A stretch of 64,000 bases of DNA from Hormiphora californensis (GCA_020137815.1 CM035356.1:5924145-5988144), one strand, 5' to 3'. Counted from the first letter of the stretch, positions 22,075 through 32,070 are shown. Made by a program: numbers and translations. Notes: generated by a model not told the origin, from the letters alone.

Positions 22075-22250
22075 TACGTTTCCGTTCTCCTGTTCTTGTT
22101 GAGATTCGGGATGAGAGTGTCTTCAAGACTTTGTGAAATTCATTAGCTATCCCACCCGCTGTATTCATGACCAATGGAGAAAATGTCCCTCCTTCAACTT
22201 CTCGAACCCGTTTACCGTATGATTGCAACGTTTTTAAAGCATTTTTTATT
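22075..22250 (-). pseudogene. fragment of retroelement C-terminal (nuclease-like) domain
   Basis: Reading the minus strand gives YGKRVREVEGGTFSPLVMNT and GGIANEFHKVLKTL, colinear with YGERVLQVEKSSFTPVVFST in the intact ORF at 45663-46424. The border motif TACACCTACTTACGTTT at 22066 recurs at 26132, next to another fragment of the same family. Confidence 0.6.
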
Positions 22251-22326
22251 GGCCTATGCTACAGGCCCGTAAGAAGAAGCCTAGCCATGGAAAACGTGCG
22301 CACTTGGGGTCTGCAGCGCATGCCAA
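22248..22326. mobile_element. 79-bp miniature of the 587-bp element family
   Basis: Left end TTGGCCTATGCTACAGGCCC and right end GGGGTCTGCAGCGCATGCCAA are inverted copies of the ends of the 587-bp elements at 30488 and 46443. Flanks CATTTTTTA / CATTTTTAA suggest a 9-bp target duplication. A matching left end without a clear partner is at 25772 (TTGGCATGCGCTGCAGACCC). Confidence 0.6.
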
Positions 22327-22453
22327 CATTTTTAAAAATGAAGGAAACAAAATTGGAAATCCCAAACCTGCAGGTAAAGTTTTTGGGGGGGGGGGGTAAA
22401 AGTTAAAAATTATACATAAAAATGAGTTTACATGTTCTGTAGTAATAAATAAG

Positions 22454-23015
22454 TTAAAAATTATCGGTGTTAAACCTCGTCATGTATAATAAATTATAAT
22501 CAGTTTCTTCTGTTACTCTCGTTACTTTCGTCCCACGAAAACCTCGGCGGCTAACAATAATAGTTTTTAGGAGACTGAATGAGAGGCGTTGACGAATGTA
22601 ACGGATTGAATCACTATAGGACTGTTTAGTTTTCAGAGAAATCAATCTCGCAACCTGGGCATAAAACTGATAGGGATGCGTTGCTCGGTGCCAGCGAGTT
22701 AAAGACCCGGATGTCACACAATGACTTCACATTGGGGGACCAGACTCCTGTCGCACCAACATCCAGTCGGGCATCGTTCGCTGTGATTGCCGACTTGTAT
22801 TGGAATACTTCCCCTGTGAGTGGTAACAGAGGGGGCTCTATCTGGATATTCTTGCATCTCGTCATTTTAAGGAAGTTGGCAGTTAGATCACGAATATAAT
22901 TATGTCGTAGATAGACGTATCCCCCCAGTGGACAGGACAGACAATGCTCTATATCGTTAATATGTCCACATGCACAGTTCATAGGTATTCCTTTCATGGG
23001 TAGAAGATACCTCAG
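22454..23015 (-). pseudogene. retroelement nuclease-like domain fused onto heme-oxygenase-like remnant
   Basis: Contains MNCACGHINDIEHCLSCPLG, the CxCG-H-C putative zinc site, LTGEVFQYKSAITANDARLD with the Asp-containing core, and at 22454-22660 the end KQSYSDSIRYIRQRLSFSLL. Colinear with 45663-46424 but split into two frames. It directly abuts exon 3 of heme-oxygenase-like copy C, so the retroelement replaced the 3' part of that gene. Confidence 0.65.
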
Positions 23016-23022
23016 GGCTAAC

Positions 23023-23433
23023 CTGAATTTTCTGCTTGTATTCCTGCAACCCTGGTGATACTTCATCCTCCGGCAACTCTCCATCATAGAAATAAAGGAC
23101 ATCATCTTCGAATGCTGGAAAAGTAAAAGTGAATACAGTCAGACCTCGATTTACCGGGATGAAAAACTTCCCCCGATATAAGAAATTGGCAGTATCTGAC
23201 CCTGATACACCCCGATATACCGGGCAAAACCCTTTCCCCCGAGCATTTTCATTTAACAATTCATTCACGAAGTGGAGAATGATAGTTGAAAATGGTACCT
23301 TCGCTACGGAAAAGGGTGGGGAAGTACAACTGTTGTAATTCTGGACAGTCACCCCGTAGATCATCCATCATCTCCTCGATCATTTCAAAAACCTTCCAAA
23401 AACGGTACACAGCCATACGATAGACATTTCGAT
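23023..23433 (-). pseudogene. heme oxygenase-like copy C, two-exon remnant
   Basis: Only exon 2 (23299-23433) and exon 3 (23023-23114) remain, with the same lengths (135 and 92) and splice sites as copies A and B. Exon 1 is lost in a deletion joining intron 1 to the 3' flank of the BTB gene near 23470, and exons 4-5 are replaced by retroelement sequence. The intron between them carries the shared pogo-like remnant. Confidence 0.85.
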
Positions 23434-23576
23434 CTGAAATTGAGGGAGATCCAGAGAAAAGAGATGGAGAAATGACAGTTTTGATAATTAGTTTATAAAT
23501 TTTAAAAATTATAGAAAATGTCTTTCCACTCAATTTCAAATTCTATCATCCTCTTGACTTCTAATAGTCTCGCGTT

Positions 23577-25288
23577 TCAAAGTACCCTCTTAGTTTGAGA
23601 AAATGGTTTCTTGGTTGAACAGGGCCAGTTTGAATCCTCGGCATTCAACCAGTGGTTCCTTGCCATTGTAGCCAAGGTCCCATCGTTTACCAGCGCTTCC
23701 TTTAGGTTTTCTGTTTTCACTGATTTCATGAAATTACACGCATACTCAGGGCCGATGCACTGACTCAGAGCCTCCGATAGAAAGGCCATGGTTTCCTTAT
23801 CGTAGAGAGAAAAGTTGAAATTCTCCAAGATGTAATCTCGAAGTGGGAGTGAGTGACCGAGGTCCAGAAATGTGATTAGATTTTGCACGAACGTAGAGTG
23901 TAGCTCAAATTGAACAGCCAGTGCCATTAACAAATCCATTTCGGGACGTTTTGAAGTGACTGCTAACAATCGGGATATCTTGAATTGAAAGGCGGTTTTG
24001 TTTTCTGGAACACTCGAGAAAATTATATGTGTTAAGAACTTATCATCGCCAAACTTAACCGAGCAATCCAAGGCCAGCAGGGCACATTCCCAGTAACCAG
24101 TGAATTCATCCAATGATTTAGGAAGTTGTTGTTTGAAGAAAACAAGACATCCCTCCTTGGCCCAGTCAACTTTAAACACAGCCACCATCTTGAGAAAATC
24201 ACCGAATACCTTGAACTCGGTGGAGTCAACCAGCTTGTCAAGCCTCCCTGTGTAACAAGCATCAACGAATATTCGGACGGATTCAGGTTCAAAATCAGAA
24301 ACATCATGATCTAGCTCCCCCACTTCCTCAATTAGATTCTTCAAGACAGGAGAGTTACGGGACAGAACATAGGAGTTCAGAGAGATGTTAGTGCTATCGC
24401 TCAGAACAAAGCTGTTGTTTCCATGGGCAGGGAGGGACAGATACTCTTTACCAAAGTCTATCCCGGCTGGTTTTTCAATGGCCGGCGAATTCACGGAGGC
24501 TAGGTTAGTTCCCGAATTTGTCGCTGCTGGTTCTCGTTCGCAGGGAGAGCTGTGAATGTGGTCTATAATGATAAAAGTTACCAAAACAGATGCTTCGCCT
24601 CCAACGCTATTTTTCGGTAGTTTGAAATCAATATACTCTCCCAGGAGTTTACATTGCTTCAGAGTTGGGTTCTGTCTCACCAGTATTAACACAGATTCAT
24701 CCAAATTCTCTATCATGCCTGTTTCTGGGCTATAACCGTTCACTTTAAACTTCAAGTGTCGAGGTCCACGCCTTTTCACTTCGACTTTCCAGCTTTTCCC
24801 GAATTTTTCAAGGAATATTTCATTTAAAGCAGGCACACCAGTGAGGTTTATGGTTCGGCTGAAAACAACCGTGCTTTTCTCGTCCTGCACAATCTGTTGA
24901 ACAGGTACCTCGCCCAAGTTACATTGAGTGATGTCAGCAGATACGGTTATCTTTATTTCATTTTCCCCGCTATCCTTCATGAAGTTCTCCCAACCGCATC
25001 CATATCCAGATCCGTCGTATTTGTGGCCATTATAGGTGTATTGTTTACTCCTCTTGGTGATACCATGTTCCAGCGAAAAGTCTGTACTGCAACTCCAATT
25101 CTTATTAGCGTTAACAGGTCTAATTTGAAGACAAGCTTTGAGAAAGTCTTTACCACGAGTTTTAATAACACTTACGCCCCAAATGAATCCGTGAAACAGC
25201 CGCCAATCGCTGGCAAATTGCTCATGATCTTGAAGCTGTCTGTTGCGTGGTATAGAGATTAAAAACTCAGCGGAAAACTGTTTGCCAT
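23577..25288 (-). pseudogene. MATH-like/BTB gene copy D, frameshift just after the start codon
   Basis: Open from the TAA at 23577 almost to the start: all of FLISIPRNRQLQDHEQF through the MATH-like and BTB regions to the C-terminus is in one frame. The start ATG (25286-25288) is followed by one base fewer than in copy C (GCAAACAG against GCAAAAAGG), so translation from it stops after about nine codons. The next in-frame ATG encodes a protein of 467 residues beginning MKDSGENE, without the MATH-like N-terminus. It has one extra residue relative to copy C (THIIFSS). It may be expressed in truncated form, or it may be an early pseudogene. Confidence 0.7.
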
Positions 25289-25499
25289 GTTCGTTCCTTT
25301 AGGGGAGTTAATGATAAGTTAGTAATACTAATTTAGTATCTATGTTATTATATAGTGTGTAGAAAGGTAAACTTAATAATATAAACAAGGGTAAGAAAAT
25401 ATAAACTTTGAATTAATCGAGTCCTCGAGGGTGGAACTGAAGTGTTTTCTCTCGCTTCTTACACTGAATTACAGCTGCCACATTACAATTTACAGAATA

Positions 25500-25691
25500 G
25501 GGATCCCTAATAAAGTTGTGACGTTTCACCAAACATGTGGTTCCCGTGGCAGCGCGGGGCTTCAAAATGCGTGATTGTAACTTGTCACCGCATGGTTTGC
25601 GCCGCGTTTTGGTATGCGCACACACGGTGACAAGTCACAACCGCGCCTCCGCAAGACTACAGTGACAAGTCACAACTTTATTAGGGATCCC
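25500..25691. repeat. foldback sequence with 23-bp arms
   Basis: GGGATCCCTAATAAAGTTGT (GAC) at 25500-25522 is inverted at 25669-25691. The loop is GC-rich, with CpG-containing half-repeats (GTGACAAGTCACAA). It lies in an insertion (about 25325-26010) that splits the 5' flank of BTB copy D. Confidence 0.8.
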
Positions 25692-26247
25692 CATGCCACG
25701 TCTTCTGTTGGAGCCAAAGCTGCCACGTTGTGCTCATCAATCCCAATAAATAATAATAATAAGAATTACCTTGGCATGCGCTGCAGACCCCTAGGGCCTA
25801 ATGCGCACGTTTTTGACGGCTTTGTAACTTTGTAATTTTTTTTCTTCCAATATTGGATCCGGCAGCGTAGCCCAACTGCCAAAGAATTGCTGTATGGTGA
25901 AACCAGTTACCAGGTTACAATATGTATCAAGAAAACTACAAAACTTGTAATTTATGTATTTAATATATCACTCAATAGTGAAAATTTGCACTGATCGAAC
26001 AAAAAAAGATTTTGCAGTTCACAATTCACGAGTTATGGAATGAAATTCAAGTGGACGATAACTCGAACTCATTTCTGGGTCTGGTGATTTCAGATTTTCT
26101 GCCCGCCCCGCTATTCGGGGTGGCGTGATCTAAGTACACCTACTTACGTTTTTGCAACGTGTTTGCAGTATTTAAAAAAGATGAATATAAATACGTGTAG
26201 ACATTTAACAATGATAAAAACTGTAATAAATTAAATATAAAATGAGT

Positions 26248-26727
26248 CTATTGCCCCACTTGATATAGCTGCTCGTCCCTGTTGCCCTCGCCCCTCAATC
26301 TACCCCGATGCCCCCTGATGGAAACAGTTATTGATCGCACCATGGCGAAAGATAGTCTGAGTCAAAGATAACGGATGCATTGGTCGTAGGTGTATCCCGT
26401 TTTCTTAGCTTTCTTATCGGCTAGCTGTTTCAGTGTCTTTTTGAATTCCCGACCGAGACCCCCCGTCGTGGACATTACCAGAGGTGTAAATGACGATTTT
26501 TCCACTTCAATGACCCGATGAAGGTAGCCAGTCTTTTTCTCCCTCTCATGTTTTTCATACACTTTAGAGATTGCCTGGTTAGAGTTGGATGCCACCCTAG
26601 GATTAAATACCCTCACATCAAAATAGGTGTTATCCATGCTAGACCAGAAATCACGTGTACTGATATCTAGGCGAGCTCCATCCGCCGTAATAGTTCCCTC
26701 TGGGAGACTCATCATCATCATCATCAA
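26248..26727 (-). pseudogene. retroelement nuclease-like C-terminal domain, one stop
   Basis: Reads TITADGARLDISTRDFW, FDVRVFNPR, VIEVEKSSFTPLVMSTTGG and, after a TGA in place of an Arg codon near 26360, LRLSFAMVRSITVSIRGHRG. Same family as 45663-46424. The D...DxR arrangement with a downstream E/K-rich motif resembles PD-(D/E)xK nucleases, but that is inference. The 5' part is absent. Confidence 0.65.
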
Positions 26728-26878
26728 TTAACATTTAATATACCGCTTTATAGCATATTGGTAAGATATCACTTAAAAAAGAAAAAACTTAACGGATACC
26801 TTCCTGCTTTCAAAAGCGGTTTTACTCTATTTGATCAATAAATTAGAGTCCATGAGCTAGTAGTGTTTATACAAATGT

Positions 26879-27871
26879 TCAAGTGTCCCTTGGTGCTTCT
26901 AACACCCTCTTTCCACGGATTATGAAGTGGGTTCCAGGGGACTGCTTTACCTTCTCCTTCAGTTCAACAACAAGCTTTTTCCGTTCATTCCGTTCTTCTA
27001 CTGTTCTATCAGGAGATATAAAGACTTTGCCAAACTTGTCGTTCCCTTTCAGCAGGGATTTCTTCGACAGGATTGAAAGTTGAGCTTCTCTGCTCCTCAG
27101 CACAACTTTCACAGGTCTTGCCGATGAGGACTGCTTTCCCAAGCGCTCGGCAGATTGCACTTTCGGAGCCTCTTCAAGCTCACCAAAAAGAGACTTGATT
27201 TGAGTTTCAAGCTTATCACCATTTACATTGTCTTTCAACTCTTCCAATCCATGGATGATGATGTTACACCCACGGTCCTCCGATGCTGCCACGATTGCCG
27301 ATTGAATCTTCTTTGGAGCCAGGGCCGAGGCACACTCCTTCTCCAAAACGGCTGCAAAGCTCTTCATTTCCTGTTGTGCTGTTGACTGCACAGCTGTTAT
27401 CTCAACCTCCCTCTTCTCAAGTAATTGCCTCTGGATTTTTAGGAGCTCCTCTTGTGCAGCTACTAGATTTCTTTGGGTTTTTATGAGCTCTGTACTGTGT
27501 ATTTTGAGCTCTTTCTCCAGCTGGTTTATCCTCAAGGTTTCGCAACCAACTGCTAACAACTCTTCAGTAACTGGGAAGGTCTGTTCCATAAGAATACGGC
27601 ATGCATCCTCCACAAGGTCTAAAAGCACTGGCTTGGTCAGTGCATTGAGTTTGGTCCTGGAGGGGACCTTCAGATCATTCCAAACTTCCGCTGTCTGTGG
27701 TCCGTACTGCTGCACTCTGTTCGGGTTTATTTCACCGAACCCACCGGTTAGGGTTAATACCTCGCTTACCCACTCCACGGTTTGTTCTTGACAGTATCGG
27801 ACGTGTTCTTCTTCCACATCTGTTTCCCGCAGGTAGGTCCGTGTATCAAGTTCATCATCAGAGCTTTCCAT
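26879..27871 (-). CDS. coiled-coil/RRM-like retroelement ORF1-type protein
   Basis: An intact 330-residue frame. The N-terminal part is acidic and unrecognised. A long coiled coil (about residues 115-175: LEKELKIHSTELIKTQRNLV, QRQLLEKREVEI) precedes an RRM-like region (NIIIHGLEELKDN ... RPVKVVLRSREAQLSIL) and a final basic helix. This order resembles ORF1 nucleic-acid-binding proteins of non-LTR retrotransposons (Transposase_22 type). It is homologous over its length to the divergently oriented ORF at 28189-29184. No RT follows it. Confidence 0.55.
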   Translation of the reverse strand: MESSDDELDTRTYLRETDVEEEHVRYCQEQTVEWVSEVLTLTGGFGEINPNRVQQYGPQTAEVWNDLKVPSRTKLNALTKPVLLDLVEDACRILMEQTFPVTEELLAVGCETLRINQLEKELKIHSTELIKTQRNLVAAQEELLKIQRQLLEKREVEITAVQSTAQQEMKSFAAVLEKECASALAPKKIQSAIVAASEDRGCNIIIHGLEELKDNVNGDKLETQIKSLFGELEEAPKVQSAERLGKQSSSARPVKVVLRSREAQLSILSKKSLLKGNDKFGKVFISPDRTVEERNERKKLVVELKEKVKQSPGTHFIIRGKRVLEAPRDT

Positions 27872-27915
27872 CTTCTTGCTGCCCTCTTGGGCTCTTACAT
27901 AGACATTTGCTGAAA

Positions 27916-28171
27916 CTCAAATTAATTTGTTTAAAGTAGTGTTGAAAAGTTTGAAACTCATTCCTCGTACATTTAGCAAATGGGGTTTTTAAAAAATGAA
28001 GGAAAGAAAATCTGTTTATGAGGCCCCTCGGAAATGTTCAAGTCATGCACAATCAAGTCACGCCCACCAATCACAGCTCAGAACGCGCGAAGCAGTCCGC
28101 GCGTTCTGAGCTGTGATTGGTGGGCGTGAGTTTCAAACTTTTCAACACTACTTTAAACAAATTAATTTGAG
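27916..28171. promoter_or_regulatory. perfect inverted repeats between two divergent ORFs
   Basis: A 45-bp sequence (27916-27960) is repeated exactly in inverse at 28127-28171. Nested inside is a hairpin with perfect 31-bp stems (28059-28089 and 28098-28128) and an 8-base loop. Both contain a CCAAT-type motif (ACCAATCAC / GTGATTGGT). The arrangement lies symmetrically between the start codons of two homologous, divergent ORFs and could act as a bidirectional promoter; equally it may be the junction of two inverted element copies. Confidence 0.8.
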
Positions 28172-29369
28172 CAGGTAGATATGGTGATGTGATAGCCCCT
28201 ATGGGCAGACCGTACGATATGACAGTTATTCCAGTACGTCAAGAGGAGCTGACTCAGGCTGATTTGGATTGGTATGCGAGCCGGATCCTGACCATGGTCA
28301 AGTATGCAGGGATTCCTTCACCGGATTTAACCAGAAAGTTAGGGAGTAGCCCTGAGGATATCAGGGAAATACCGACATCTTTCAATATCCACTCATCCCA
28401 CACGAAACGTGATTTGGCATCTGTGTTAGAAGATGTATTTATGTCGACCTTGCCACTTCTTAAGTACTTCCAACATCGTTTCAACGTCGAGAAGTCGCCT
28501 GAGTTGGAATTAAAGGAAGAAAGAGATGAACTGTTGAGAAAGAGTTTGGAGTTGCAGAAAAAAGAGGAGATATTGAGAGTTGAGATGGATGACCTGTTGA
28601 GAAAGACTATTAGGTTACAAGAGCAGGTCATTGAGCTTCAGGACACTCAACTACATCGAGTAACCGAAACAGTACAGAAAGATCTGCGCTCTTTCTCAAC
28701 TGTCTTGACGCAGAATTGTAGGTCTGCTCTTGCACCGAAAAATATCAAGAAAGATGAAGGGAAAGCTCATGGCAAAAAAGTTGATTCGAGTCCAGATCCA
28801 GACAGATCCAAAAATCTGATGGTGTTTGGTCTACCGGAAGTTGAGGCAGAATCTGAATCTGTGTTGAAATGCGAGATAGAGAATGTTTTGGCTGAGCTTG
28901 ATGAGAAACCTATTGTTGTAGCTAAAAGGGTGGGTTTGAAACGGGAAGGAAGGGAGAGACCCGTGATCGTGAAGCTACAGAGTAGAGAAATGCTGCTGAG
29001 CCTTCTCCAGAAGGCTAGGCAGTTGAAACAGTCCGAATCGTACTGCGGTGTATACTTGTCAAGAGATATGTCACTCGCAGAGAGAACGGAGAGGAGGGAA
29101 CTCCACCTTACATTGAAGGAGTTAAGGGAATCGAATCCCGAAAGACAATTTCGGATACGGAAAGGAGCGATAAACTTTTCATAGACTATCTTTATAAACT
29201 GGACTCTTAAATGGACTCATATCTTTGATCAACCGTTTTTTGCCCACAAAAAGGGGCTGATAATTTGATACATCAAACTGTGTAAATTATTATATAGATT
29301 TAATAAATAAATAATAATGGTGGGCGTGACTTGATTGTGCATGACTTGAACATTTCCGAGGGGCCTCAT
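28018..29369. mobile_element. TIR-bounded unit carrying a coiled-coil/RRM-like ORF
   Basis: 52-bp perfect inverted termini (28018-28069 and 29318-29369), starting ATGAGGCCCCTCGGAAATGT, enclose the plus-strand ORF 28189-29184. Just before the right terminus lies an A/T-rich TAATAAATAAATAATAA tail, which is retroposon-like. No clear target duplication was found. A TIR pair around an ORF1-type gene without transposase is unusual. Confidence 0.65.
28189..29184 (+). CDS. coiled-coil/RRM-like ORF1-type protein, divergent partner
   Basis: An intact 331-residue frame starting at the ATG at 28189. The middle is a strongly heptad-patterned coiled coil (ELKEERDELLRKSLELQKKE and the related DDLLRKTIRLQEQVIELQD). 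It is followed by SALAPKNIKK, also present as SALAPKKIQS in the partner, an RRM-like NLMVFGLPEVEAES ... RPVIVKLQSREMLLSLL segment, and a basic tail. A 17-base ATG-less leader separates it from the inverted repeat. Probably an RNA-binding retroelement protein; a domesticated gene is possible since both copies are open. Confidence 0.55.
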   Translation: MIAPMGRPYDMTVIPVRQEELTQADLDWYASRILTMVKYAGIPSPDLTRKLGSSPEDIREIPTSFNIHSSHTKRDLASVLEDVFMSTLPLLKYFQHRFNVEKSPELELKEERDELLRKSLELQKKEEILRVEMDDLLRKTIRLQEQVIELQDTQLHRVTETVQKDLRSFSTVLTQNCRSALAPKNIKKDEGKAHGKKVDSSPDPDRSKNLMVFGLPEVEAESESVLKCEIENVLAELDEKPIVVAKRVGLKREGRERPVIVKLQSREMLLSLLQKARQLKQSESYCGVYLSRDMSLAERTERRELHLTLKELRESNPERQFRIRKGAINFS

Positions 29370-29462
29370 GTTTTCGTGTCGGCCAGGAAAAATATCGCGC
29401 GCGAGAGCAAATTTTATGCGTCGCAAATAATGTAACGCGCGAACTGCAATGTCCTAAAGTCC

Positions 29463-29600
29463 TTTTTTTTTCAACTGTTCACCCAAAAACTGAAATTTAA
29501 TAAAAATTAGAATTTTGGTGGCGCGCACTATACGTTAACATGTGATAAACGCGCAAAAGAATTCCGCGCACGACTTTGGGGGGTGAACAGTTGAAAAAAA
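29463..29600. repeat. inverted-repeat element, about 138 bp
   Basis: TTTTTTTTCAACTGTTCACCC at the left is inverted as GGGTGAACAGTTGAAAAAAA at the right. The interior is rich in GCGCGC-type motifs. Confidence 0.75.
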
Positions 29601-29610
29601 TGGAGTATAT

Positions 29611-29839
29611 AGTCTGATTTTAAATAACTGTCGTTTTTACCGCACTCGATTTTGCTATATTATGACAATATCTCCAGTTCCTGATAAGATAGAGACTTGA
29701 AATTTGGAGGTTAGGAAGAACTTAGCATGTTCTTCGCAACCCCCGAGTTTCAAGTCTTTATCTCATCAGGAACCGGAGTTATTGTAATAATAGAGCAAAA
29801 TCGAGTGCGGTAAAAACGATAGTTATTTAAAATCAGACT
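29611..29839. repeat. hairpin with about 95-bp arms
   Basis: AGTCTGATTTTAAATAACTG... is mirrored by ...AGTTATTTAAAATCAGACT with few mismatches. The arms contain TACCGCACTCGATTTTGC and TTCCTGATAAGATAGAGACT, motifs that also occur inside the 587-bp elements at 30488 and 46443, so the two families share sequence. Confidence 0.8.
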
Positions 29840-30029
29840 TTATCCAGCTGAGAGAGATTTTGCAACGCGGATAAAAATTTGACAACATTTCGCAAAATTA
29901 AAACGGTTTTTTAGGATGACTCATCGCGATTAACTCTTCATACGATTACCCCCTTTCTCTCTTCGGCAGCTTCTCTTCGGCTGTTGGAAAGTGATGCCAA
30001 TCGGTGTTGGGGTTAGTGAATTTTTTTAG

Positions 30030-30180
30030 GATGAGGGTTAAGGTAGGGTTTGGGTTAGGGTTGGGGTTTGGGTTGGGGTTAGGCCTTGAAATTTCCTACC
30101 AGATAAACTTTGAATTAACCAAAACGGTTGAGTGGTTTGGCGGTTAGAGCCATTTTTAGTGAATCAACTTTTTTGGAAGG
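30030..30180. repeat. dispersed repeat with GGGTTAGGG-like tract
   Basis: Degenerate GGGTTTGGGTTAGGG stretch followed by AACCAAAACGGTTGAGTGGT. The same composite occurs inverted at 45490-45640. It is an interspersed repeat rather than a telomere. 30180-30480 holds GC-rich CTGGCGCCGCCAGACAG-type palindromes also seen near 37840, 38120 and 51290. Confidence 0.65.
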
Positions 30181-30487
30181 GCGCACCTGTAAACAGGCCA
30201 CCAAACACCCTGCAGATCGTAACGGCGCCCCGGGCGGCTGTTGTTGGTCAATCAGCTGTCTGGCGCCGCGACCCATCTGAGCGCACTGTCGCGCGCTCAG
30301 ATTAGGGTCTGGTGTCACAATTTATCACGCTGCGTGAGTGATCTGGTGGGATCGTTGAGAATCAAATTGGGGTCTGGCGCCGCCAGACAGTCAATCAGTG
30401 CCTTGAGGCATGACCTCTGTGACATATCTTTGCCACTGCCTAGTGCCTAACCCCAACTCGAACCGCAGCCCTAACCCTAATTAGTCC

Positions 30488-31074
30488 TTGGCATACGTTG
30501 CAGGCCCCTTATAATATAATATAAGGGGCCTGGAGGGAATACCGCGCTGGGGGGAATACATAATCAATCATATCTCCGGTTCCAGATAAGGTACAGAAAT
30601 CGTTTTGGTAGCGTTGGAAAGAGGAAGATAACAGCTTTCAAATGCAACCGGTTTCAGGTCTCTATCTTATCAGGAACAGGAGATATGAACCAAACTCCGC
30701 AAAATCGAGTGCGGTAAAATAAAAAATTTCGAGATTTTAATTCAAATTTGAAACAAAGTGTCCCTGCAGGGACCTGTGACGTCACTTTTTGAAAACAACC
30801 AATCTTTGAACGGCTATTGCTCAGCCTTCTGAAGTCCAATTAACTCGTCTCAAAAACAGCAAGGTAGATAATTGTCAGATCTAACAGCTAGTGAAAGAAT
30901 CAAGTCAAACGGACTTCAGGGGCCAAAGTTATAAGCACCGCCGTTTTTTCGCTCGCAAAGTTATCTTCGACCCAGCTGGGCCCGTCCTGAGCTCAGGCCA
31001 AACGCGCGCGCGGCATTCCCTTCAGTCCCCTCGTTGCGGGGGTGCGCGCATGAGGGGGCTGCAGCGCATTCCAA
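30488..31074. mobile_element. 587-bp non-autonomous element, 9-bp target duplication, copy 1
   Basis: Termini TTGGCATACGTTGCAGGCCCC and GGGGGCTGCAGCGCATTCCAA are imperfect inverted repeats. AATTAGTCC flanks it on both sides (30479-30487 and 31075-31083). The copy at 46443-47029 has exactly the same length and very high identity. A 9-bp duplication is typical of Mutator-like elements. The short ORF shared by both copies is probably chance. Confidence 0.85.
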
Positions 31075-31083
31075 AATTAGTCC

Positions 31084-32070
31084 TAAACCTAAAAAACTGT
31101 GAGTGCTTACACTTAGAATACTAGAGTACCCGTCAATGTCCTCTTTCTAATGAGCCCAAGATTTTGCAAATTGGTCAAGAAATGGCTGAGTTATGGCCAA
31201 AACAGTTTTAAATTCTCAGGAGACGGGTCAACCTTTACCGCTTACCCCGTTTGCTGGGAACCCGTGACCTGGTAAATGGTAATTTATCCTCATATCATAT
31301 AACCGGTGACATTTGTGTTTGATTTTTAAAAGATAAATTAATTTGTTTGTTCCTTAGAGCAATGAGTCTCATAGTAGGAGCGCGTTACAATTTCGGCGAG
31401 GCGGGTAAATCATTTAGTGTAACGCGCGAATTTCCCCAAAAAAGCGCCGCTTTTTTACGCCGCGCGCGGAACCTAGAATTACGCGCGCAGTGTAAAATTT
31501 TAAAATTCATTGTATTGAAAATTTCCTCGCCAAAAAAAAGTCGACGAAAAATTCCAAATTCGTGAATTTAGAATTATAAGAACTCCGGTCAGTTCTCATC
31601 TTGCCAATCCGTTTTCCGGGAACCCCTGGCCAAAGGACATTAAAGTTCACATAACGACCAAGTTTCATATCGATTGGATAAGATTTTGGGTGGCTACGGT
31701 GAAAAATATCGTATTTTTGGCATTTTTAACTTTCCCGACGCGATTTACGACCCTTAAACATTGAGTTACGGGAAATCGCTATCATGTAAAATGAAGTTCA
31801 AACGATTCTCTTTCCCCACTATTGCGTTAGTTTTTTGATTTAGAGCCGTTTTCAGGGTCTTAGAAGCGTTTGAAAAATGTAAGTATTTTTGGCGCAATGA
31901 CGTCACCCCGTGACGTCACTGTTGTAAAGATCGGATCAAAAATCTGAGCCCGTACTTACACCCGCCTTGGTCCAAAGTACCAGTGTACAAATTTTCAGGG
32001 GTCTAGCTCAAAAACTGTAGGAGGAGTAGGGAGAAAACAATTATCGGACTAACATTTTGGAATTTATTAT
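31084..32070. other. intergenic, no gene seen
   Basis: AT-rich sequence with clustered GCGCGC motifs at about 31380-31500 and paired TGACGTCA-type sites at about 31897-31920. Possible 5' region of the PWWP gene downstream. Confidence 0.4.

Noticed and set aside
30030-30110. GGGTTAGGG-like tract as an interstitial telomere
   Set aside because: The spacing is irregular and the whole context recurs inverted at 45490-45640, so it belongs to a dispersed repeat.
30891-31124. 77-residue ORF shared by both 587-bp elements as an encoded protein
   Set aside because: Short, unlike any known domain, and its conservation is explained by the recent common origin of the element copies.
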